Positions 7,323 through 13,981 of a stretch of DNA of 34,988 nt are shown here, in pieces; the first letter of the stretch is position 1; every line of letters begins with the position of its first letter. A model generated the notes under the pieces. The model was given only the letters and a program-made list of their open reading frames with translations. It did no database searches and was not told the DNA's origin. Made by a program: the position numbers and the translations under genes. The DNA is from Pseudarthrobacter albicanus (GTDB lineage Bacteria > Actinomycetota > Actinomycetes > Actinomycetales > Micrococcaceae), in assembly GCF_018224015.1 (NCBI RefSeq), contig NZ_JAGPOT010000036.1, positions 1 through 34,988 of the forward strand, written 5' to 3'.

Positions 7323-8852
7323 ATGGCGTCCCCCGGGCAGGTTGAAAACGAGCAAAAGTACGACGCCGACACCTCCACCCGGCTGCCGGCACTGTCGGAC
7401 ATCCCCGGCGTCGAACGGGTCGCGGAACCGGTGTCGGATCGTCTTGAGGCCGTCTACTTCGACACGCCCACCCTGGCCCTCGCCGCTCGCCGGATCACCC
7501 TGCGGCGGCGCACCGGCGGAACCGACCACGGATGGCACCTGAAACTCCCCGCCGGAGAGGATCGGCGCCAGGAGATCCACGCGCCGCTGGGCCGGCCCGA
7601 CACCGTGCCGGAGGAGCTGAAAGACCACCTGCACGTGTACACCCGCGGCGAAGACCTCATGCCCGTCGCACGTCTGACCACGCAGCGCACCACATACCGG
7701 CTGTACGCGCCGGGAGGCGAGCACCTGGCCGACTTCGCCGACGACCAGGTCGACGCCGAAACCGTGCATCCGGTACAGACGGAGCAGCACTGGCGTGAAT
7801 GGGAGATCGAACTCGTCCACGGCGCGGGGCGCTTCTTCACGGCCGCCGAAGAGACCCTCGCCCGCACCGGGGCCCGCCGCTCCGGCCATGCCTCCAAGCT
7901 GGCACGGGCGATCGGCGGCGCCTGGCCGCCCGAACGCGGCCCCGCCACGGGACCGCCGCGGAAGCCGCGGAAGAAAGGACCGGCAGCCGACGTCGTGACC
8001 GCCTACCTGGATGAGCGGATCACGGAACTGTTCACGCATGACCCGGGGGTGCGGCTGGAGACGCCGGACGCCGTCCACCAGATGCGATCCGCGACCCGCC
8101 GGATGCGCTCCGCCCTGGCAACCTACCGCAAGCTTTTCGACGCGTCCCGGGTCAAAAAACTTGGCGATGAACTGAAATGGCTGGCACGGATCCTGGGCGG
8201 GGCGCGTGATGCCGAAGTCATGCGTGAACGCCTCCGCCAACATCTTGGCGAGCTGCCGAAGGAGGGCAGCTCCGGGTCACTCCCCGGGCCGCTCGACCAC
8301 GAGCTCGGCACCGCTTACGACGCCGGCTACCAAAAGGTCATCACGACGCTCGGGACCGGCCGGTACTACCGGCTTCTGGACAGCCTCGAAGACTTCCGCG
8401 ACCACCCACCCGCCATGCACCTGGCGTCCCGGCCCGCCCGCAAGGTGACAGCCGGACTGGTTGACAAATCAGCCAAACGCCTGGCCCGCGCCCGCAAAGC
8501 CGCCAGGCGGCCCGCGGCCGGGGCCGATCGGGACGCCGCCCTGCACCAGGTCCGCAAAGACGCCAAACGGCTCAGGCATGCCGCCGAATCCGTCGCCGGC
8601 ATCCACGGAAAACGCGCCCGCAAACTGGCAAAATCCGCCCGGCGGCTGCAGGAAATCCTCGGCCACCATCAGGACAGCGTCATGGCCCGGGCCCTCCTGA
8701 CCCGCCTCGCCGCCGGGCTGGACCTGCCCCCCGACACCGCCCGCAGCTACGCCGGGCTGCTGGAGATCGAAGAGCGCATCGCCCGCGACACCGAAGACCG
8801 GTACCGCAAAGCCGCCAAGAAGAAGGCGCTGGGCATCCGGCTGCGCCACTGA
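7323..8852 (+). CDS. CYTH-CHAD domain protein (polyphosphate-associated)
   Basis: The 509-aa protein has an N-terminal CYTH domain (about 5-200) with the ExExK signature intact as E8-N-E-Q-K12, and the YFDT and WHLKLP strands typical of the fold. A C-terminal CHAD domain (about 215-505) is helical and rich in Lys, Arg and His, with segments such as VHQMRSATRRMRSALATYR and LHQVRKDAKRLRHAAE. CYTH enzymes act on triphosphates (adenylyl cyclase, thiamine triphosphatase, tripolyphosphatase); CHAD domains bind polyphosphate. The pairing is a common actinobacterial architecture of this length. Presence of ppk2 close by fits a polyphosphate role. The substrate of the CYTH part cannot be told from sequence. 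The end of the gene abuts a tract of gene fragments. Confidence 0.9.
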   Translation: MASPGQVENEQKYDADTSTRLPALSDIPGVERVAEPVSDRLEAVYFDTPTLALAARRITLRRRTGGTDHGWHLKLPAGEDRRQEIHAPLGRPDTVPEELKDHLHVYTRGEDLMPVARLTTQRTTYRLYAPGGEHLADFADDQVDAETVHPVQTEQHWREWEIELVHGAGRFFTAAEETLARTGARRSGHASKLARAIGGAWPPERGPATGPPRKPRKKGPAADVVTAYLDERITELFTHDPGVRLETPDAVHQMRSATRRMRSALATYRKLFDASRVKKLGDELKWLARILGGARDAEVMRERLRQHLGELPKEGSSGSLPGPLDHELGTAYDAGYQKVITTLGTGRYYRLLDSLEDFRDHPPAMHLASRPARKVTAGLVDKSAKRLARARKAARRPAAGADRDAALHQVRKDAKRLRHAAESVAGIHGKRARKLAKSARRLQEILGHHQDSVMARALLTRLAAGLDLPPDTARSYAGLLEIEERIARDTEDRYRKAAKKKALGIRLRH

Positions 8853-9008
8853 CCTGCCACATCTTCACCGTCTGGGCCTCCGGCATCATCCGCATCGACG
8901 GACAGGTGCGCAACGGCGGCACCATCAGAATCCGGACGGACCGGCGGAAACCGGACCTTCCGCCTGCATGTCCGGCAGGTCCCCGGCGAGGTGATGACCT
9001 GGACCGGC
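8853..9008 (+). pseudogene. SRPBCC-like gene fragment, frameshifted
   Basis: Two short stretches in adjacent plus-strand frames read as consecutive parts of an SRPBCC (START-like) domain: GIIRIDGQVRNGGTIRI in the frame of 8852, then RTFRLHVRQVPGEVMTWTGG starting near 8952 in the frame one base over. The glycine turn after the first strands and the P..xMxWTGG strand suit the family. There is no start codon with a ribosome-binding site, and the homology stops at about 9008, where the minus-strand RES fragment begins. I read it as a dead fragment. The family assignment is from recognition only. Confidence 0.45.
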
Positions 9009-9180
9009 GGCCTGCCCCCGTTTGCGGGTCTGGGCATAGTTCTCGCCGGGTTGGCCGCTTCCCTTCGGGGACACCCGGAGGGCCCTGAGACCTTTTCCGA
9101 GGAATGATGCCAGGCGCACTTCGCGTTGGATCTCGACGGCGGCCATGACCTCTTGTAGTCGCCGTAGGGGATGTGTCCGC
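9008..9180 (-). pseudogene. RES-domain fragment, inverted copy
   Basis: On the minus strand the frame through 9146 reads VRLASFLGKGLRALRV and then GENYAQTRKRGQAA. This parallels the plus-strand fragment at 9193-9464 (LRLAAFSGMGLRALGV, GENYSQTRKWAQAA). A preceding GGHIPYGDYK lies in another frame, so a frameshift is present. RES domains are NAD+-degrading toxins that pair with XRE-type antitoxins. The catalytic C-terminal part is missing here, so this is a relic. It faces away from its plus-strand relative, making a head-to-head pair. Confidence 0.6.
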
Positions 9181-9192
9181 CGCGGGGGATAG

Positions 9193-9464
9193 CTGCCGTA
9201 CTCCGTCTACGGCCCCTGCGTCCTCTTGGCCGCGGCCATCCGGCGCGACCTGCGGCTGGCCGCCTTCTCCGGAATGGGGCTCAGGGCCCTGGGCGTGCAG
9301 GCCGGCCAGCTGACCGAGACCCCCGGCGAGAACTACTCGCAGACCCGCAAATGGGCGCAGGCGGCCCATGCCGAAGGCTTCGACGGGCTCGAGTGGATGT
9401 CCCGGCAGGACAACCGTGACCACGCCTTCGTGGTCTTCGGCGACCGCGTGGCCGTGGCCGACCA
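9193..9464 (+). pseudogene. RES-domain (NAD+ phosphorylase toxin) C-terminal fragment
   Basis: The plus-strand frame reads LPYSVYGPCVLLAAAI, then GENYSQTRKWAQAAHAEGFD, then GLEWMSRQDNRDHAFVVFGD. The last part is the C-terminal hallmark of RES domains (a Ser-Arg followed by a strand ending in FGDR). The N-terminal half is absent and an in-frame TAG lies at 9190. The reading frame runs directly into the second 114-bp repeat at 9465, so the natural C-terminus is also replaced. No cognate XRE/DUF2384 antitoxin gene is visible beside it. It is very likely non-functional. Confidence 0.65.
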
Positions 9465-9578
9465 GCTTGGCGCCCTCAGGCTGGCGACCAGGCTGGCGAC
9501 GCCGTCCGGGGCTACTTTGAGGCCCGGAACCGGCGATTTCGCGCCGGAATGCGGCGAGTCCGTGTCAAAGTGCCCCCG
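9465..9578 (+). repeat. 114-bp dispersed repeat, copy 2
   Basis: This is 111/114 identical to 6597-6710 and in the same orientation, 2.9 kb away. The inverted arms are at 9508-9524 (GGGGCTACTTTGAGGCC) and 9562-9577 (GTGTCAAAGTGCCCCC). It sits exactly between a truncated RES fragment and a truncated DUF4386 fragment, so both neighbours end at its edges. This suggests insertion or recombination at the element. Confidence 0.85.
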
Positions 9579-9886
9579 GGCTGCTTGCCGGTTTCGGGAA
9601 CGGGCTGCTGCTGGGATACCTGATGTACCGGTCCGGCCTCGTGCCGCGGCCCATGGCGTTGCTGGGGCTCATCGGCGGCCCCCTCGTCTTTGCTTCCGGG
9701 ATCGCGGTGCTGTTCGGACTCTATGACCAGGTCTCCGTGTGGTCAGGAATCTTCACAGTCCCGGAGTTCCTCTGGGAGGCGTCGCTGGGCATCTACCTCA
9801 TCGTCAAGGGCTTCCGGAACTCTCCCATCACCGCCGGAATGCCCGACGACGTGGCGCCGTCCGGTCGGCGCGGCGCCGCCGGCTGA
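9578..9886 (+). pseudogene. DUF4386-family membrane protein, 5'-truncated
   Basis: From the right edge of the repeat the frame reads GLLAGFGNGLLLGYLMYRSG, followed by PRPMALLGLIGGPLVFASGIAVLFG and a last hydrophobic segment ending in LIVKGFRNSP. This is the C-terminal part of a DUF4386 multi-pass membrane protein, which normally has about 200-240 residues; only about 100 remain. An ATG at 9623 could start an 87-aa product, but it lacks a good ribosome-binding site and would drop the upstream helices. The missing 5' part is not elsewhere in the window. Confidence 0.65.
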
Positions 9887-9925
9887 CTGCCGCAGTGTGC
9901 GGGGAGTTGACCGGCCGGGGGATTG

Positions 9926-10573
9926 TCAGCCGTGCAGGCGGGCGAACCGCAGGATGGTGAGGAGTGCCGGCGCCAGCTCGTCCTCCATCTGCAGGTACAC
10001 GTTCTCGCCGCGGCGGTAGGGGTCGACGACGTCGTTCTGGGAGGCATCCGCGGCCAGCGCCAGGTGCCGGACGGACGCCGCCCGCGCGGGAAGCCCGCGC
10101 CACACGGCACCCAGATCAGAGGCCGCGGACGGATCGCCGTCCCGCTGCCCTGCCCCCCGCTCCTCCAGGGCGTCCAGCATCCGGGCAAATTCACGGATGG
10201 TGAAGGTCCGCCGGAGCAGGGACGGATCCAGCTGCAGCACCTCGCCGCGGTGCCGGGCGGCCATCGTCAGCACCAGATCGGTGTCGCGCAGGATCGCCGG
10301 AGTCAGCTGGCGGGCCGCAAAGCCTTCGGGCGTTCCGCCGTAGGCGGTGATGATCCTGGCGGAGCCCGGCTGGGCCGGTTCGCCCACCATGGCGCGGGTC
10401 CCGGCGCTGCGCACACGGAAGGCGCCCGGCTCCACCTGGTCGAGCCCGGCCTGGAGCAGGCGCTCGGCGACGGGGGAACGGCAGATGTTGCCGGTGCAGA
10501 CGGTGAGGATCCGGATGGGTAGCGACGTGGCGTCGCCCCTAGTTTCCGTTTCCGAGACTCTTGGCTGCGGCAT
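9926..10573 (-). CDS. Low-molecular-weight protein-tyrosine phosphatase
   Basis: The 215-aa protein shows the LMW-PTP P-loop CTGNICRS (C26-X5-R32-S33) and the late aspartate motif as VVDPYRR. Such phosphatases (Wzb/PtpA type) often act on bacterial tyrosine kinases controlling exopolysaccharide export, but no BY-kinase is seen here. It is longer than the usual 150-190 residues because of a roughly 20-residue N-terminal leader and a linker rich in Ala/Gly/Asp. Its ATG overlaps the end of the upstream LCP remnant by 35 bases, which implies that it once formed an operon with a full LCP gene. No strong ribosome-binding site precedes the ATG, so translation may depend on reading through the remnant. 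Confidence 0.88.
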   Translation of the reverse strand: MPQPRVSETETRGDATSLPIRILTVCTGNICRSPVAERLLQAGLDQVEPGAFRVRSAGTRAMVGEPAQPGSARIITAYGGTPEGFAARQLTPAILRDTDLVLTMAARHRGEVLQLDPSLLRRTFTIREFARMLDALEERGAGQRDGDPSAASDLGAVWRGLPARAASVRHLALAADASQNDVVDPYRRGENVYLQMEDELAPALLTILRFARLHG

Positions 10574-10883
10574 AGTCGCCCAGTCTATCCCCGCTCAGTG
10601 CAGCCTTGATCTCATCGATGGCACCCCAGTCCGGCAGGACGATGGACTGGCCGTCCGCAGAGGTGCCGATTCCGGCGGCGGGCAGCGTGAACGCGACGGT
10701 ATCCTGGCTCTGGACATCCCGGAGGCTGAACGCCAGGCGGCCGGCCTCCACGGAGTCCAGTCCCGGGGCAACGCTCAGATAGGGAGACACCGAGCTGAGC
10801 ACCTTCTGCAGAGTGACCGGGTTTCGGTTCACGATCACCCTCCCGCCGACAGCTTCCGGGTCAGCCCGGCGGACGGCAGTCAA
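10539..10883 (-). pseudogene. LCP (LytR-CpsA-Psr) family C-terminal remnant
   Basis: The frame (114 aa from a TTG at 10883) contains RNPVTLQKVLSSVSPYLSV and later FTLPAAGIGTSADGQSIVLP, which are features of the C-terminal half of LCP proteins. These enzymes transfer undecaprenyl-linked polymers to the cell wall. The catalytic N-terminal two thirds, the membrane anchor and the arginine cluster are absent. The first 15-20 residues do not look like LCP sequence, and the open frame begins inside the end of the fic gene. The gene was apparently cut by a rearrangement that put the regulator/fic pair upstream. A short product might still be made, but LCP function is not expected. Confidence 0.65.
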
Positions 10884-11712
10884 TGATCAACTCCATCAGC
10901 GGGGTGGCATTTGCATCCGCGTACAGCTCGATGAGGTGCTGATTGAATTCGAGCCGTCGGCTGAACGGGATCGAAATCGCGTCGTGCCCCGAGCCCATCA
11001 GGATGCCGTTCATCATCAGCCGGGAGGTACGTTTGTTGCCGTCGAAGTAGAACTGGTGCCGGGTGCCGAAGCAGAAGTACGCCACGGCCCGTTCCACTGG
11101 GTTCTGGAGCGTCGAAAGGTAAGCCCGGCCTCGGTCGTATTCGTCCCTGAGCGCTTCCCCGCCATCTTCGCAGCCGGTCGCATAAAACGTTCCGGCTTCA
11201 CCGAGATTAACCGTTCCTCCACCGCGGACGGATCCTTCGCCGCGGAAGTGCCCGGCCTCGATCGCTTCGTGAGGCGCCACGACGCCGTGCAGCCGGTCGG
11301 AAACCTCTTTTACGGGCTCGAAGCTGCCGGCCTGGACCATGTCGTGAAGCATCCGGGTGGATGCGGCGAGGGCCAGGACCTGCTTCTCGTCATTGAGCCG
11401 GTGTCCGCCGACCGTGACGCCTTCCAGGAGGGTCTGCACCTCGGGGAGTGTATATGGGTTGCCTTCGAGCGCGGCGGCGTCCCAGACATGGCCGGCTAGT
11501 TGACCCTCGAAGCGGGCCACAGCGCGGGGGACTTCCATGTCCGGCATCAAGTGCCAGGGAATTGCGGCGGAGTCCCATGCGAAGCCGAGTTCCCGCTCCC
11601 GGTCCTTCGCGGCAGTGTTCAGCAGGTCAGGGGCGGGTTCGTTGAGGCGGGGGCGGACCCGGCGCTTCTTGTACTGGTTGGAGCCGACGCCCCAGCGTGG
11701 TGGCTCAGTCAT
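10861..11712 (-). CDS. Fic-domain protein (AMPylase/toxin-like), variant active site
   Basis: This 283-aa Fic protein has an inhibitory-helix-like segment AALEGNPYTLPEVQTLLEG (80-98) and the core motif HQFYFDGNKRTSR (219-231). Canonical Fic cores read HxFx(D/E)GN(G/K)R. Aligned from the DGNKR end without a gap, Gln220 takes the position of the catalytic histidine and His219 lies one place earlier; with a one-residue insertion, His219 itself could serve. Fic proteins usually transfer AMP from ATP to a target hydroxyl. The ATG at 11712 overlaps the stop of the upstream XRE gene in ATGACTGA, so the pair is coupled. Frames upstream of this ATG are antisense-like filler. Whether it is active as an AMPylase is uncertain. 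Confidence 0.88.
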   Translation of the reverse strand: MTEPPRWGVGSNQYKKRRVRPRLNEPAPDLLNTAAKDRERELGFAWDSAAIPWHLMPDMEVPRAVARFEGQLAGHVWDAAALEGNPYTLPEVQTLLEGVTVGGHRLNDEKQVLALAASTRMLHDMVQAGSFEPVKEVSDRLHGVVAPHEAIEAGHFRGEGSVRGGGTVNLGEAGTFYATGCEDGGEALRDEYDRGRAYLSTLQNPVERAVAYFCFGTRHQFYFDGNKRTSRLMMNGILMGSGHDAISIPFSRRLEFNQHLIELYADANATPLMELIIDCRPPG

Positions 11713-12436
11713 TGCCCGGCTCCCAGTCTGTTGTGAGTTCAACGGCCTGTGCCGCGGTCTCGGCCATGCCGTAGCAGTCCAGGATGATTTGAATCGGATC
11801 CGCCCAGATGACACCTTCATCGTTCCAGGCACCTGCCTCACTGTGTCCGTCGAAGGGCAGCACGATGATGTCGGCCGCGGCCGCACCGGGATGGTTGATC
11901 AGGGTGGCGACCCTGCGGGGTTCCTCGACGTAGAGGATGATCGGGCCGCCCGGCACCTCTGTGGCTCCTATCCGGGTCGCGGCTGGGGCTCCACTCACGG
12001 CCCAGCCCTTGCGGGTCGCGGACACGGTTGAGCAGATCCGCAGGAAGTTCCAGTCGGAGGTTGCCTGGGTGGCACCGGGCCGGAGCCGTGGCGGGGCGGC
12101 AGCGCCGGCCTCACGCGCCAGCTTGCGCGGCTGCGGGGAACCATCCGGGCTCGCCCAGCGCATGAGGGTGCCGGCCATGCCGGAGTGATCCGGGGCAGTG
12201 ACGCCGCCGATGATGGACCGTGCGGCCCGCAGCGCCTCCGGATCGCACAGCGGCTCGGTCGCTGCTGGCAGCTGCAGCCCTGCCGCCGCGAGGATCCGGG
12301 TGACCATGCCCAGGGTCGGATCTGAGGCGCCCTTCTCGATCCGGGTCACGGTCGAGGTGGATACCCCCGCGCGGCGGGCGAGCTCACTGCGGCTGTACCC
12401 GGAGTGCCGGATGGCCTCTCGAACGACGTTTTGCAT
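11705..12436 (-). CDS. XRE-family regulator with AbiEi-like C-terminus, probable antitoxin of the fic pair
   Basis: The 243-aa protein begins with a clear helix-turn-helix of the XRE family (about 12-55: GYSRSELARRAGVSTSTVTR, IEKGASDPTLGMVTRIL). The C-terminal segment VIWADPIQIILDCYGMAETA resembles the ASPxQxYLDL helix of AbiEi-type antitoxins, although that match is by eye. The ATG at 12436 lies inside one of two palindromic boxes (12431-12444, 12459-12472), so the protein probably represses its own promoter. There is no Shine-Dalgarno, which suits a leaderless transcript. The frame is open further upstream but runs antisense towards paaA. The stop overlaps the fic start. The order regulator-then-toxin with overlap is typical of toxin-antitoxin operons. 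Confidence 0.82.
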   Translation of the reverse strand: MQNVVREAIRHSGYSRSELARRAGVSTSTVTRIEKGASDPTLGMVTRILAAAGLQLPAATEPLCDPEALRAARSIIGGVTAPDHSGMAGTLMRWASPDGSPQPRKLAREAGAAAPPRLRPGATQATSDWNFLRICSTVSATRKGWAVSGAPAATRIGATEVPGGPIILYVEEPRRVATLINHPGAAAADIIVLPFDGHSEAGAWNDEGVIWADPIQIILDCYGMAETAAQAVELTTDWEPGND

Positions 12437-12444
12437 ATACGCAA
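12431..12444. promoter_or_regulatory. Operator box 1 of the regulator/fic operon, overlapping the start codon
   Basis: TTGCATATACGCAA is a 14-base palindrome with one mismatched position and contains the regulator's start codon (12434-12436, minus strand). Its centre lies 28 bases from that of box 2, just under three helical turns. Binding here would block transcription and initiation together. Confidence 0.7.
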
Positions 12445-12472
12445 CGCTACGGAAAAAATTGCATATATGCAA
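12444..12472 (-). promoter_or_regulatory. Predicted promoter of the regulator/fic operon (leaderless)
   Basis: On the minus strand TTGCAT (12472-12467) and TAGCGT (12449-12444) are 17 bases apart. The expected start of transcription falls within a few bases of the ATG at 12436, giving a leaderless message; no ribosome-binding site is present. The -35 hexamer lies within operator box 2. Confidence 0.5.
12459..12472. promoter_or_regulatory. Operator box 2 of the regulator/fic operon (perfect palindrome)
   Basis: TTGCATATATGCAA is a perfect 14-base palindrome and matches box 1 at 13 of 14 positions. It covers the predicted -35 region. Two such boxes upstream of an XRE gene strongly suggest autorepression by the encoded regulator. 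Confidence 0.75.
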
Positions 12473-12546
12473 AGGGTGGGATTGGTGATCCTCGCGGGTC
12501 GCCACGCGGGCCATTTCGAGCGCGCCACCCGCGGCGCCCCCGTTGC

Positions 12547-12576
12547 TTGACGCATCTCCCGCCTTCCGCATATCCT
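12547..12576 (+). promoter_or_regulatory. Predicted promoter of the paa operon
   Basis: TTGACG (12547-12552) and TATCCT (12571-12576) are separated by 18 bases, about 50 bases before the paaA ATG. The PaaR-like operator begins within the -10 hexamer, so repression by occlusion is expected. Confidence 0.55.
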
Positions 12577-12595
12577 GAACGAACGGTCGGTAATT
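12574..12595. promoter_or_regulatory. PaaR-type (TetR family) operator upstream of paaA
   Basis: The core AACGAACGGTCGGTAA matches the ACCG-nn-CG-nn-CGGT core of the PaaR site described in Corynebacterium glutamicum with one mismatch; the outer bases fit partly (CCTG and AATT against ACTN and NAGT). PaaR releases DNA on binding phenylacetyl-CoA. No paaR gene is in the window. Consensus is from memory. Confidence 0.7.
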
Positions 12596-12623
12596 ATTTA
12601 TCGGAAATGCATAGGAGCAACCC

Positions 12624-13651
<1,028 letters not shown>

Positions 13652-13655
<4 letters not shown>

Positions 13656-13981
13656 ACGACTCAACCGCACCCGCGGCAGCACCCGCCCCCCACACGGCAG
13701 GAAACGTCTGGCCGCTCTGGGAAGTCTTTGTCCGCTCCAGCCGCGGCCTCTCCCACGTCCACGCCGGCTCCCTGCACGCGCCGGACGCCGTGATGGCCCT
13801 GCGCAACGCCCGCGACCTCTACACCCGCCGCAACGAGGGCGTGTCCATCTGGGTGGTCCCGGCGGACGCCATCGCCTCGAGCGATCCGGACTCCAAGGGC
13901 GCGTTCTTCGAATCGCCCCAGGGCAAGGACTACCGCCACGCCACGTACTACACCAAGAGCGAGGGCGTGAAGCACCTGTGA
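13652..13981 (+). CDS. paaB: 1,2-phenylacetyl-CoA epoxidase subunit PaaB
   Basis: The 109-aa protein matches PaaB in length and in its segments [22 protein letters not shown] and [22 protein letters not shown], followed by [13 protein letters not shown] sequence and a C-terminal [15 protein letters not shown] end. PaaB bridges PaaAC heterodimers in the epoxidase complex. The first 20 residues are Ala/Pro-rich and add to the typical core. Four-base overlaps on both sides (ATGA with paaA, GTGA with paaC) show coupled translation. Confidence 0.96.
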
